A stretch of DNA of 41,143 nucleotides from Lachnospiraceae bacterium (GTDB lineage: Bacteria; Bacillota; Clostridia; Lachnospirales; Lachnospiraceae), in NCBI GenBank assembly GCA_021205385.1, contig JAJPXQ010000135.1, positions 1 through 41,143 of the forward strand. Reading direction: 5' to 3'. Position 1 is the stretch's first letter. Every line of letters starts with the position of its first letter. The notes beneath the pieces are model-generated. The model was not told the DNA's origin. It ran no database searches and saw only the letters and a list, made by a program, of their open reading frames with translations. The position numbers were made by a program, and so were the translations under genes. Below, piece after piece: positions 15,111-22,752 of this stretch.

Positions 15111-15141
15111 TTATTATACTCCCAAAGGAGTATAATAACAA
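15111..15141 (-). promoter_or_regulatory. Toxin-antitoxin promoter embedded in a 12-bp inverted repeat
   Basis: TTATTATACTCC (15111-15122) and GGAGTATAATAA (15127-15138) are perfect arms around CAAA. On the minus strand the same sequence provides TTGTTA (15136-15141), 17 bp and TATAAT (15113-15118). Operator and promoter are therefore superimposed, the expected layout for autorepression by the HTH antitoxin. Confidence 0.8.
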
Positions 15142-15220
15142 GAGGCAATTTTTTGTCCGGGATCAAAAAGAGTCTATATCCTGCTTCGACAATGTCTTGC
15201 AGATGTCGCATGGTAGCGTC

Positions 15221-17362
15221 TCACAGCTTCATCGTAAGCCCAATGCGTTTCTTCGCCGCGTCCACGTTCAGCACCTTCACCTCCACCACGTCGCCGACCT
15301 TCACGACCTCGAGCGGGTGTTTGATATAGCGGTCGGACATCTGGGAGATGTGCACGAGGCCGTCCTGATGGACGCCGATGTCCACGAACGCGCCGAAATC
15401 AATGATATTGCGCACGGTGCCTTTGAGCGTCATGCCGGGTTTCAGATCCTCGATGCCGAGCACGTCGCTGCGCAGCACCGGACGCGGCATCTCGTCGCGC
15501 GGGTCGCGGGCGGGCTTTTCGAGCTCCTGCAGGATGTCCTGCAGCGTCAGCTCGCCGATTTCCAGCTCCTGCGCTGTTTTCTTCGGCTGTGTGACCTTAG
15601 CGGAGATTCCGTGCAGGCCGCCCTTCGCGATGTCGTCGGGAGAATAGCCGAGACTTTTCAGAAGCTTCGTCGCCGCCGCATAGCTCTCCGGGTGAACGCT
15701 TGTGGCGTCGAGCGGATTCTTCCCGCCCGTGATGCGCAGGAAACCGGCGCACTGCTCGTAGGCCTTCGGCCCAAGCTTCGGCACCTTGAGAAGCTGCCTG
15801 CGGTCCGTGAAGCGGCCGTTCTCCTCCCGGTAGGCCACGATATTCTTCGCCAGCGTCTTCGTGACGCCGGAGACATACTCGAGCAGCGGCGCGGAGGCCG
15901 TATTGAGATCCACGCCGACCCGGTTCACCACATCCTCGACGACACTGCCGAGCGCCTCGCCGAGCCGCTTCTGGTTCATGTCGTGCTGGTACTGGCCGAC
16001 GCCGATGGACTTCGGGTCAATTTTCACCATCTCCGCGAGCGGGTCCTGCAGCCGTCTGGCGATCGAGGCCGCGCTGCGCTGCCCGACGTCCAGATCCGGA
16101 AATTCCTCCGAAGCCAGCTTACTCGCGGAATAGATGGACGCGCCGGACTCGCTGACGATCACGTACTGTACTTTCTGCGGAATCTCCTTAAACAATTCCA
16201 CCAGTATCTGCTCCGACTCGCGCGAGGCTGTACCGTTGCCGAGCGAAACGAGCGTAATGTTGTATTTCTCGATCAGCTTTTTCACCGTGGCCTTCGTCTC
16301 CCGCACCTGGTGTTTCGGCGCGGTCGGATAGACGACGAGCGCGTCGAGCACCTTTCCGGTCGGGTCCACGACCGCCAGCTTGCAGCCGTTGCGGTAGCCC
16401 GGATCCCAGCCGAGCACCGTCTGTCCCGCGATCGGCGGCTGCATGAGCAGCTGCTCGAGATTCTTTCCGAACACCTTGATCGCGCCCTCCTCGGCCTGCT
16501 CCGTCAGGAGGTTCCGGATCTCGCGCTCGATGGCGGGCGCGATGAGGCGCGCGTAACTGTCCGCGATGCAGTCCTGAAGCGCCGGCGCCGTCTGCGGATT
16601 GTCCCGCGTGATCACCTTCTTTTCCAGATAGCGCAGAATCTTTTCCGTCGGCGCCTCGATCTTCACCGTCAGCACCTTTTCCTTCTCCCCGCGATTGATC
16701 GCGAGCGTCCGGTGCCCCGCCATTTTACTTAAGGGCTGCGTAAAATGATAATAAGTCTCATAGACCGACTCCTGCGTCTCGTCCTTCGCCTCGGAGCTGA
16801 TCGAGCCCTCCCGCAGCGTCAGTTCGCGGATATAAGTCCGGTAATCCGCCTCATCGGAAATCGTCTCCGCAATGATATCCCGCGCCCCGGCAAGCGCCTC
16901 CTCCACGCTGCCGACGCCCTTTTCCTCCGAAAGATACACAAGCGCTTCCCCCTCGAGCGGTCGCTTTGTCATTTGCAGCAGGATGAGATTCGCGAGACCC
17001 TCCAGCCCCTTCTCCTTCGCCATCGTCGCGCGCGTCCGGCGCTTCGGTCGATAGGGGCGGTAGAGGTCGTCGACCGCGACCTGCGTCTGGGCAGCCTCAA
17101 TCTGCGCGCGCAGCTCATCGGTCAGCCTGCCCTGCTCCTCGATACTCGCGAGCACCTGCTCTTTCTTCTCCTCCAGATTGCGAAGGTAGGTCAGCCGCTC
17201 GTCGAGCTGCCGCAGCTGCTCATCATTCAGCGCGCCCGTCGCCTCCTTGCGGTAACGCGAGATAAAGGGAATCGTGTTCCCCTCATCGATCAGCTTCACG
17301 GCGGCCTCGACCTGCCATTTCTTCACCGCAAGCTCTTCTGTCAGTCTCTTAATAATGTCCAT
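15221..17362 (-). CDS. tex: Tex-family RNA-binding transcription accessory protein
   Basis: This 713-aa protein is full length for Tex. The N-terminal helical region contains IPFISRYRKEATGALNDEQLR, the central YqgF/RuvC-like domain starts near WDPGYRNGCKLAVVD (about 325), the helix-hairpin-helix section includes GVTKTLAKNIVAYREENG and LLKVPKLGPKAYEQCAGFL (about 500-560), and the C-terminal S1 domain includes GTVRNIIDFGAFVDIGVHQDG (about 640-710). Tex proteins bind nucleic acid and affect transcription and stress tolerance. AGAGGAAA precedes the ATG. It is a housekeeping gene between two accessory segments. Confidence 0.97.
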   Translation of the reverse strand: MDIIKRLTEELAVKKWQVEAAVKLIDEGNTIPFISRYRKEATGALNDEQLRQLDERLTYLRNLEEKKEQVLASIEEQGRLTDELRAQIEAAQTQVAVDDLYRPYRPKRRTRATMAKEKGLEGLANLILLQMTKRPLEGEALVYLSEEKGVGSVEEALAGARDIIAETISDEADYRTYIRELTLREGSISSEAKDETQESVYETYYHFTQPLSKMAGHRTLAINRGEKEKVLTVKIEAPTEKILRYLEKKVITRDNPQTAPALQDCIADSYARLIAPAIEREIRNLLTEQAEEGAIKVFGKNLEQLLMQPPIAGQTVLGWDPGYRNGCKLAVVDPTGKVLDALVVYPTAPKHQVRETKATVKKLIEKYNITLVSLGNGTASRESEQILVELFKEIPQKVQYVIVSESGASIYSASKLASEEFPDLDVGQRSAASIARRLQDPLAEMVKIDPKSIGVGQYQHDMNQKRLGEALGSVVEDVVNRVGVDLNTASAPLLEYVSGVTKTLAKNIVAYREENGRFTDRRQLLKVPKLGPKAYEQCAGFLRITGGKNPLDATSVHPESYAAATKLLKSLGYSPDDIAKGGLHGISAKVTQPKKTAQELEIGELTLQDILQELEKPARDPRDEMPRPVLRSDVLGIEDLKPGMTLKGTVRNIIDFGAFVDIGVHQDGLVHISQMSDRYIKHPLEVVKVGDVVEVKVLNVDAAKKRIGLTMKL

Positions 17363-17382
17363 GGATTTCCTCTCTATTCCCT

Positions 17383-18657
17383 TCAGTTTCTCAGACAGCC
17401 GATCGGCACCACCAGAACTCCATCCGGGCGACGATAGGCATAGTCCCCCGTTCCCGTCAGAACCATAAGGAAAGAAGGGGCCTTCATTTTATCTGTGTCG
17501 ATTTTCGACTGCAGAATCTTCAGATTCCCTGCGCCCTCCTCGATCAGCCGATCCCCGCCAAGCTTGACCTCTATCAGACCATAGCTGCCATTCCTCAGAT
17601 GGATCACGGCGTCGCACTCCAGACCCTCTTTGTCACGATAATGATACACCATGCCATTCAGGGCATCCGCAAACACGCGCAAATCCCTGACACACAGCGT
17701 CTCAAACAGAAAACCAAAGGTTTTGAGATCCGCGAGCAGATCATCCGGGCCAATTCCCAGTGCAGCAACCGCAATAGACGGATCAATGTAATACCTTGTA
17801 TCCGAAGAACGAATCGCTGTTCTGGAGCGCAGGTTCGGATTCCAGGCAGGCGTATCCTCCACAACAAAGATCTTTCTGAGCGCATTCAGATAGGACGCGA
17901 CCGTCTCCTGTGCAAGAGGAACCTCACCATTCACGGCAACATCCTGTGCAATCACTGTGTTAGGCACTTGGCTGCCCTGATTGCGGGCGTAAGAACGCAT
18001 CAGACGCTTCACCCGTTCCGGATTCTTGCGAATGTCGTCCACCCGGTTGATATCCGAATGAACGACCGCATCATAATAATCCATCGCCTGATCCAGCGCG
18101 ATTTCGTCCCGCATCCCGATCGCCTGGGGCCAGCCGCCCCTGCAGACAAGGAAAGCCAGACGTTCAATCGTGACATGCGATTCTCCGTCGACTTCCTGTT
18201 TCCCTCCGAAAAGGGCTCTCAGGCTGACCTCACCCGTGGAATCGCCCGACTCAAAAAGACTCATCGGACGCATGGTAAGCCATGTAAACCGCCCCGTGCC
18301 CGAATGCGTAATCTGCGTCGTATCCGGCGGCACCGCAGAACCGGTAAGAATAAACTGCCCAACTTCGCCGCGGTGATCGACTTCAAAGCGAATGGCGTCC
18401 CACAGCTTCGGCGCAAGCTGCCATTCATCAATCAGCCGCGGGACCTCTCCTTTCAGCAGACGACCAGGGCTCAGTTCCGACATCGTCACATTCTGCGCTT
18501 TTTTTTCCGGATCGTCCATATAAAGAATACTTTCCGCAATTTGCTCCGCCGTGGTGGTTTTCCCACACCATTTCGGACCTTCTATCAGAACCGCGCCCTT
18601 TCCTTCCAGCTTTCGCTTCAAAATGTCGTCTGCGATTCGTTTTCTATACTGCTTCAA
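17383..18657 (-). CDS. AAA ATPase with DUF4143 domain
   Basis: This 424-aa protein has an N-terminal AAA domain with Walker A GPKWCGKTTTAEQ and Walker B-like VPRLIDEWQLAP, a central helical region, and a C-terminal DUF4143 domain ending in a PD-(D/E)XK-like patch (ECDAVIHLRNGSYGLIEVKLGG). I start at the TTG at 18657: GGGAGGGAGG lies six bases upstream, and the promoter at 18695-18723 would leave only about eight leader bases for the ATG at 18681. The family is widespread, variable in copy number and of unproved function. Three 23-bp repeats precede the promoter. Confidence 0.85.
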   Translation of the reverse strand: MKQYRKRIADDILKRKLEGKGAVLIEGPKWCGKTTTAEQIAESILYMDDPEKKAQNVTMSELSPGRLLKGEVPRLIDEWQLAPKLWDAIRFEVDHRGEVGQFILTGSAVPPDTTQITHSGTGRFTWLTMRPMSLFESGDSTGEVSLRALFGGKQEVDGESHVTIERLAFLVCRGGWPQAIGMRDEIALDQAMDYYDAVVHSDINRVDDIRKNPERVKRLMRSYARNQGSQVPNTVIAQDVAVNGEVPLAQETVASYLNALRKIFVVEDTPAWNPNLRSRTAIRSSDTRYYIDPSIAVAALGIGPDDLLADLKTFGFLFETLCVRDLRVFADALNGMVYHYRDKEGLECDAVIHLRNGSYGLIEVKLGGDRLIEEGAGNLKILQSKIDTDKMKAPSFLMVLTGTGDYAYRRPDGVLVVPIGCLRN

Positions 18658-18694
18658 AAGCGGCCTCCCTCCCTTTTGCATTCTTATATTCCTT

Positions 18695-18723
18695 ATTATA
18701 GCCATCTGGAGACAGAAATACAA
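18695..18723 (-). promoter_or_regulatory. Promoter of the AAA/DUF4143 gene
   Basis: TTGTAT (18718-18723), 17 bp, TATAAT (18695-18700) on the minus strand. The predicted transcription start near 18688 fits the TTG start. Confidence 0.75.
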
Positions 18724-18730
18724 CAGAAAC

Positions 18731-18799
18731 CGGACGGTTGGCGAAATATTTTTCCGATGATTGGCGGAATTTTAATCCGATGATTGGCGAATTTTCAGG
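18731..18799. repeat. Three tandem 23-bp imperfect repeats upstream of the AAA gene promoter
   Basis: Units start at 18731, 18754 and 18777. Units 2 and 3 share CCGATGATTGGCG exactly, and unit 1 is a degenerate copy (CGGACGGTTGGCG). All are followed by an AT-rich stretch. They end eight bases from the -35, as an array of binding sites would. Alternatively they are mere tandem slippage. Confidence 0.75.
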
Positions 18800-18819
18800 C
18801 TGCACCCGGATAATATATA

Positions 18820-18879
18820 AGAAAAAGGGAGTCCGCTCAATTATCCAATTCAGATAATTTTACGGTTCTCCCTTTTTCT
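18820..18879 (-). terminator. Long two-helix terminator-like hairpin
   Basis: AGAAAAAGGGAG (18820-18831) pairs with CTCCCTTTTTCT (18868-18879). Inside lie a CCG/CGG pair and AATTATC/GATAATT around a 7-nt loop. Read on the minus strand, it ends in CCCTTTTTCTTATATATT, a good U-rich tail, so it probably terminates transcription from the gcvT-like fragment. Confidence 0.72.
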
Positions 18880-18921
18880 GTCTACCCAGGTGCTATGACC
18901 ATCGCTATCAAAAATAATAAA

Positions 18922-19530
18922 TTAGCCCTGGTACCGCGGAATACTTGAGACATCAATGTCCTTATTGTTTTCAAGCGTCAAATAAGGACAACGGGCAACC
19001 TTTACACGGATTTCCATCTGACGGGTTCTCGGAGTTCCCCATACAAGCGTAAGTTCTTTCCCTTCTTCCGCATATTCCTTTTCGATACATCCCAGAGAAA
19101 TCATCCTCCGGTAGTAAATACTGTTCAGACGACCATAACTGCTTCCGACAATCTTTCCGTCTGCTTTGATCCAGTCAGCCCGGAATGTGAATCCTTTTGG
19201 CGCATTGTAAAATACGTCATTCGGAAATTCATCGATGCTTTCACAGGCTTCCACTTCACGTCCCTCAAACTGAGTCTGGTAAACAGCTGCCACGTCCTGT
19301 GCATTCCACTCCAGTGTAACAATCCTGTTTTTGTCCTCGGCGGCAATTTTTTCCAGAGCTGCTCTTCCCGGAAATTCATGATCATATTTTACCAGATCTC
19401 CCCAGCCCACATCATACGGCGTCTTAAAACGTAATTCCAGCGAATCGGGATTACGGGCAGCAACTTTTAAAAACGCTGCAGGCTTATTGTACATGCGGCG
19501 GAAATATAAGCGCTGCCGCCAAAATGCTTT
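18922..19530 (-). pseudogene. C-terminal fragment of a GcvT-like aminomethyltransferase
   Basis: The frame encodes the last ~200 residues of a GcvT/YgfZ/LigM-type tetrahydrofolate-dependent methyltransferase: NKPAAFLKVAARNPDSLELR, TPYDVGWGDLVKYDHEF, YRRMISLGCIEKEYAEEGKEL, and the C-terminal LENNKDIDVSSIPRYQG. Whole proteins of this group are about 400-470 aa and have an N-terminal folate-binding domain that is missing. An ATG at 19494 opens the frame but has no ribosome-binding site. The frame continues upstream to a TAA at 19531-19533 without another start. I interpret it as a remnant of a methyl-transfer gene, possibly an aromatic O-demethylase. It could be a misassembly. Confidence 0.65.
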
Positions 19531-19533
19531 TTA

Positions 19534-19686
19534 TTCATCGACATACAATGCTTTATCGCATGGAGTGTATTTCTAAAATTGCTCATATTGATTTCGATTC
19601 TTTAAAGCCAGCTGATTATATTCAGATAAACATCTCATGTCTGCTCTTATTACAGCACTGATGCTTTTTCCTGTCGCCGCGTCTTC
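19534..19686 (-). other. Gene-less stretch with an open frame broken by one TAG
   Basis: In the frame of the gcvT fragment, the sequence upstream of its TAA stays open but for a TAG at 19573-19575, and the translation (…NQLALKNRNQYEQF, then KYTPCDKALYVDE) looks protein-like. I cannot name the family. It may be further decayed coding sequence. No promoter or RNA was recognised. Confidence 0.35.
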
Positions 19687-20016
19687 TCAGAACACCACCA
19701 CCAACAGCATTTTAAACCTTTCTTTGCCCAGCACTGCATGGGGATGGCGCGCGGGCATAACGATGGACTCGCCCTCGTGTAACTCATACTTCTCACCATC
19801 GATGGTGATCTCCCCTACACCGTCCAGACAGGTGACGAAGGCGTCGCCACCTGACTCATGCGTACTGATCTCCTCCCCTTTGTCAAAGGAAAAGAGCGTG
19901 ATGCTCACATGCTCATTCTGCGTCAGCGTCCTGCTCACGACCTGCCCCTCCAAATAAGCAATCTGATCCCTCAGAGCAAAAACCTCGGCCTGCTTCACAT
20001 TTTTGATTCGGTTCAT
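19687..20016 (-). CDS. Small cupin-domain protein
   Basis: This 109-aa single-domain cupin has motif 1 around THESGGDAFVTCLDGVGEITIDG and motif 2 around MPARHPHAVLG. GGAGGAAGAG directly precedes the ATG at 20016; an ATG at 20031 abuts the stop of the ferredoxin gene and lacks a good site. Such cupins often accompany the 4Fe-4S protein and the Crp/Fnr regulator found here, with unknown small-molecule binding. The operon order is ferredoxin then cupin. Confidence 0.8.
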   Translation of the reverse strand: MNRIKNVKQAEVFALRDQIAYLEGQVVSRTLTQNEHVSITLFSFDKGEEISTHESGGDAFVTCLDGVGEITIDGEKYELHEGESIVMPARHPHAVLGKERFKMLLVVVF

Positions 20017-20031
20017 CTTCTCTTCCTCCAT

Positions 20032-20646
20032 CTACAAGATTCTCCCGTCTCTGGACAATGTAACGACCTGCCAGGGAATAAACTTTCCACTCGCCTGCAG
20101 GGCTTTCTTTGCCGCCGTCTCCAGTCCTCCGCAGCAGGGGACCTCCATCCGCACGATTGTAAGGCTCTGAATGTCGTTGTCGCGGATGATCGCCGTCAGC
20201 TTTTCCGAGTAATCGACGGCGTCCAGCTTCGGGCATCCGACCAGCGTAATATGATTCTTCATGAAATCCTCGTGAAAGGCCGCGTAGGCGTAGGCGGTGC
20301 AGTCCGCCGCGACCAGGAGCTTCGCACCGTCAAAGTATGGCGCATTCACCGGCACCAGCTTAATCTGCACCGGCCACTGGGCAAGGCGGCTGAGCGTCTT
20401 GCCCGCCTGCTCCTCTTTATGCGCCTGCACGGCAGCCTCATCATAAGCCGCCGCTTCCCGCTCTACAAAGGAGATCGCGCCGGTCGGACAGGTCGGCAGG
20501 CAGTCTCCCAGCCCGTCGCAGTAATCGTCCCTCTGCAGCTTTGCCTTCCCATCCACGATCGCAATCGCACCCTCGTGGCAGGCAGCCGCGCAGATTCCGC
20601 AGCCGTTGCACTTTTCTTCGTCTATTTCAATAATTCTTCTGACCAT
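20032..20646 (-). CDS. 4Fe-4S ferredoxin-domain protein
   Basis: This 204-aa protein has an N-terminal bacterial ferredoxin domain. Cluster 1 is CNGCGICAAAC (Cys13, 16, 19, 23). The second motif, CDGLGDCLPTC, keeps Cys43, 49 and 53 but has Leu at the usual second-Cys position; this layout is common in the family. The C-terminal ~130 residues carry further Cys sites (AADCTAYAYA, VGCPKLD, VPCCGG) that may bind metal or substrate. AGAGGAGC precedes the ATG. It is divergent from a Crp/Fnr regulator across a palindrome and shares its operon with a cupin. An oxidative- or nitrosative-stress redox role is inferred. Confidence 0.85.
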   Translation of the reverse strand: MVRRIIEIDEEKCNGCGICAAACHEGAIAIVDGKAKLQRDDYCDGLGDCLPTCPTGAISFVEREAAAYDEAAVQAHKEEQAGKTLSRLAQWPVQIKLVPVNAPYFDGAKLLVAADCTAYAYAAFHEDFMKNHITLVGCPKLDAVDYSEKLTAIIRDNDIQSLTIVRMEVPCCGGLETAAKKALQASGKFIPWQVVTLSRDGRIL

Positions 20647-20661
20647 CCCTGCTCCTCTTTT

Positions 20662-20723
20662 CTCTGAATATTTTCAGAGCCCGGAATATCCGCTTGCCCT
20701 GATGGGCTTCAGTATAGTACAAT
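20662..20723 (+). promoter_or_regulatory. Crp/Fnr-type palindrome and promoter between ferredoxin and regulator genes
   Basis: CTCTGAATATTTTCAGAG (20662-20679) is a perfect 7-4-7 palindrome. A plus-strand promoter, TTGCCC (20694-20699), 18 bp, TACAAT (20718-20723), would place its centre about 60 bp upstream of the start site, the classical Class I activator position. The palindrome is also close to the ferredoxin gene start (20646). Confidence 0.6.
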
Positions 20724-20736
20724 AAGGAGCAAATGT

Positions 20737-21450
20737 ATGTTTGAATTCAAACAAGGAGCTGAGCTTTTGGAGAAATATCTGGATATTCTGAAAACGTGTC
20801 ATTTATTTGACGGACTGTCGGAAACGGAGATACAGGATTCTCTCTCCTGCATAGAGAGCAGGCGCTTCCACGCTGCAAAAAATTCCTATATCCTGCGAGC
20901 CGGGGAAAATACGGAAGCCATCGGCCTCATCTTATCCGGCTCGGCGCTCATCACACAGGAGGACCTGTGGGGGAATCGCAATATCATGACCCTGCTGTCC
21001 CCGGGTGACTTCTTCGCGGAGGCCTTTGCCCTCCTGCCGGACGAGGTGCTGAGCATCAATGTCATCGCGGCGGAGGACTGCGAAATTCTGAACCTGAGCG
21101 TATCCCGGCTGCTCACGACCTGCTCGCCCGCCTGTGCCCATCACAGCCGCCTGATCCAGAACCTCGTAACCGCCCTCGCGAAGAAAACGCTGCTGTTTAA
21201 CGACAAAATTACCCATATGAGCAAACGGAAAACGCGGGACAAGCTGCTGTCCTACCTCTCCGCGGAGGCGCTCCGGCAGGGCTCGCTCTCCTTTGACATT
21301 CCCTATAACCGACAGCAGCTCGCCGATTTTCTCTGCGTAGAGCGAGCCGCCATGTCGGTGGAGCTCTCCAGGTTGCAAAAAGAGGGACTCATCCGAACAG
21401 AACGGTCGCATTTTGATTTGCAGCCCGGTTTTCCGGCCGCAGCACAATAA
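20737..21450 (+). CDS. Crp/Fnr-family transcriptional regulator
   Basis: This 237-aa regulator has a cyclic-nucleotide-binding-like N-terminal beta-barrel (about 20-130; GLILSGSALITQEDLWGNRN, LLSPGDFFAEAF) and a C-terminal winged HTH (about 165-230; YNRQQLADFLCVERAAMSVEL). The usual cAMP-binding Arg-Ser pair is not evident, so another ligand or redox signal is likely. AAGGAG is seven bases before the ATG. It is divergent from the ferredoxin/cupin operon, its likely target. Its 3' end overlaps the convergent MBL-fold gene by 62 bp. Confidence 0.9.
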   Translation: MFEFKQGAELLEKYLDILKTCHLFDGLSETEIQDSLSCIESRRFHAAKNSYILRAGENTEAIGLILSGSALITQEDLWGNRNIMTLLSPGDFFAEAFALLPDEVLSINVIAAEDCEILNLSVSRLLTTCSPACAHHSRLIQNLVTALAKKTLLFNDKITHMSKRKTRDKLLSYLSAEALRQGSLSFDIPYNRQQLADFLCVERAAMSVELSRLQKEGLIRTERSHFDLQPGFPAAAQ

Positions 21451-22045
21451 CCTGCGCCCCCTGCTCGTCCGTCGTCTCGATCGCACTCCCCGGAACCTCC
21501 ATCGCGCTGTCCATAAGCTCTGTGAAGGCATCGATCGTTCCAATCACGTCGTAGCCATACTGCTCCCGCTCGCTCCGGTAATGCATCGGAATCACAATCC
21601 GGGGATGCAGACTTTTCACAAGCTGCGCGGCCTGCCTGGCGTCAATCGTGTAGAAGCCGCCGACCGGCACCAGCACCGCGTCCAGATTTTGCAATTTTCT
21701 CGTCTGTTCCGGCGTGAGTTCGCAGCCAAGATCGCCCAGATGCGTGATCCGGTTCTCCCCGTCGTCGATGATGAAAATCTGATTGTCTCCCCGCTTCGCG
21801 CCCTTCACCTCATCGTGCCAGGTATGCATCGTCTCGATGGAAAACGGCGTCTTCGTCCTGCCGCTTAAGGTCACACCGCCGCGGAAATTGTGATCCGCGT
21901 GCTCGTGGCTGCACAGCACCAGATCCGCGTGCTCCCTCACAGGCCCAAGCCCCGGGACGCTGCCGTCTTCGTAGGGATCGAGGACGATCGCATAATCGTC
22001 CTTTTCGATCTTAAAGCAGGAATGTCCTATCCAGGTAATCTTCAT
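21389..22045 (-). CDS. Metallo-beta-lactamase-fold hydrolase (UlaG-like)
   Basis: This 218-aa MBL-fold hydrolase of the UPF0173/UlaG-like branch has the motif SHEHADH at residues 46-52, with further metal ligands expected in HLGDLG and IPMHYR. These cytosolic enzymes hydrolyse phosphoester, lactone or related bonds; the substrate is unknown. AAAGGAG precedes the ATG. The last 20 codons lie over the end of the convergent crp-like gene, and both C-termini look natural. Confidence 0.88.
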   Translation of the reverse strand: MKITWIGHSCFKIEKDDYAIVLDPYEDGSVPGLGPVREHADLVLCSHEHADHNFRGGVTLSGRTKTPFSIETMHTWHDEVKGAKRGDNQIFIIDDGENRITHLGDLGCELTPEQTRKLQNLDAVLVPVGGFYTIDARQAAQLVKSLHPRIVIPMHYRSEREQYGYDVIGTIDAFTELMDSAMEVPGSAIETTDEQGAQVIVLRPENRAANQNATVLFG

Positions 22046-22079
22046 TGTGGGTTCTCCTTTCTGATAAACTGGAAAGTGT

Positions 22080-22664
22080 CTACTTCAACATACTATAGAT
22101 ACATTCCACTAAAGTAAGCGCCAGAACTATATTGACTGGTCTATAATATTTCAAATACCATTTCTGAATGGCAGCCCCCATTCCAATCCATGTCAGCGTC
22201 GCTATGGTGCCAAAAGTTGCAATGATAAGTTCAAAAAAGATGAGTATTGGCAATGACGAATCATAACTTGTAATATATCCAGTCAATGCGGTAATCCCGA
22301 ACATCCATATTTTTATATTTACGAACTGCAGCAGGAATCCCTTTGTATAAGAAGCCGATTTTTCTTCTTTTTCTTCCTGGGGCTTACTGATCGCAATGTG
22401 TACTGCCAGCCATAGGATATAGGCGGCCCCAATATATTTCATAACACCAAGTACATCTGGAAGAAATGTTCCAATCCCATATACGAATAACGCACATAAA
22501 AGCTGAACCACATAATACCCTGTAAATATTCCAAAGAACAGAGGCTTTCCTTTCTTCCAGCCGTAATTTGTTACCGTGTTGAGTGCCAGAATATTTCCAG
22601 GTCCGGGTGTGAAAGCATTTATTATAACGTAAATAAAAAAACTGCCCAAAACATATGTTGGCAT
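22080..22664 (-). CDS. LysE/RhtB-family amino-acid exporter
   Basis: This 194-aa membrane protein has about six TM helices and the LysE-family N-terminus (NAFTPGPGNILALNT). The family exports amino acids or their derivatives. GGAGGTGAT precedes the ATG. It lies 88 bp downstream of a same-strand LysR gene, which probably controls it. Base composition is AT-rich compared with the flanks. Confidence 0.92.
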   Translation of the reverse strand: MPTYVLGSFFIYVIINAFTPGPGNILALNTVTNYGWKKGKPLFFGIFTGYYVVQLLCALFVYGIGTFLPDVLGVMKYIGAAYILWLAVHIAISKPQEEKEEKSASYTKGFLLQFVNIKIWMFGITALTGYITSYDSSLPILIFFELIIATFGTIATLTWIGMGAAIQKWYLKYYRPVNIVLALTLVECIYSMLK

Positions 22665-22752
22665 CGTATCACCTCCGGAAACGATTATACGGCATCGCTT
22701 TCTTTCATAGGTAATACTAATTTAATATGTCTTTCCATAGTCTAAAACTATG

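Noticed and set aside
15187-15208. Small hairpin downstream of tex as a terminator
   Set aside because: Only five base pairs (CGACA/TGTCG) with a 12-nt loop and no adjacent U-tract on the minus strand, too weak to call.
15074-16732. A 552-codon plus-strand open frame opposite tex
   Set aside because: It is antisense to an unambiguous Tex protein. The translation is His/Arg/Leu-rich and matches no family.
19573-19575. In-frame TAG as a possible pyrrolysine codon in a methyltransferase
   Set aside because: A TAA follows 14 codons downstream in the same frame, the methyltransferase family is GcvT-like and not MtmB-like, and no pyl genes are visible.
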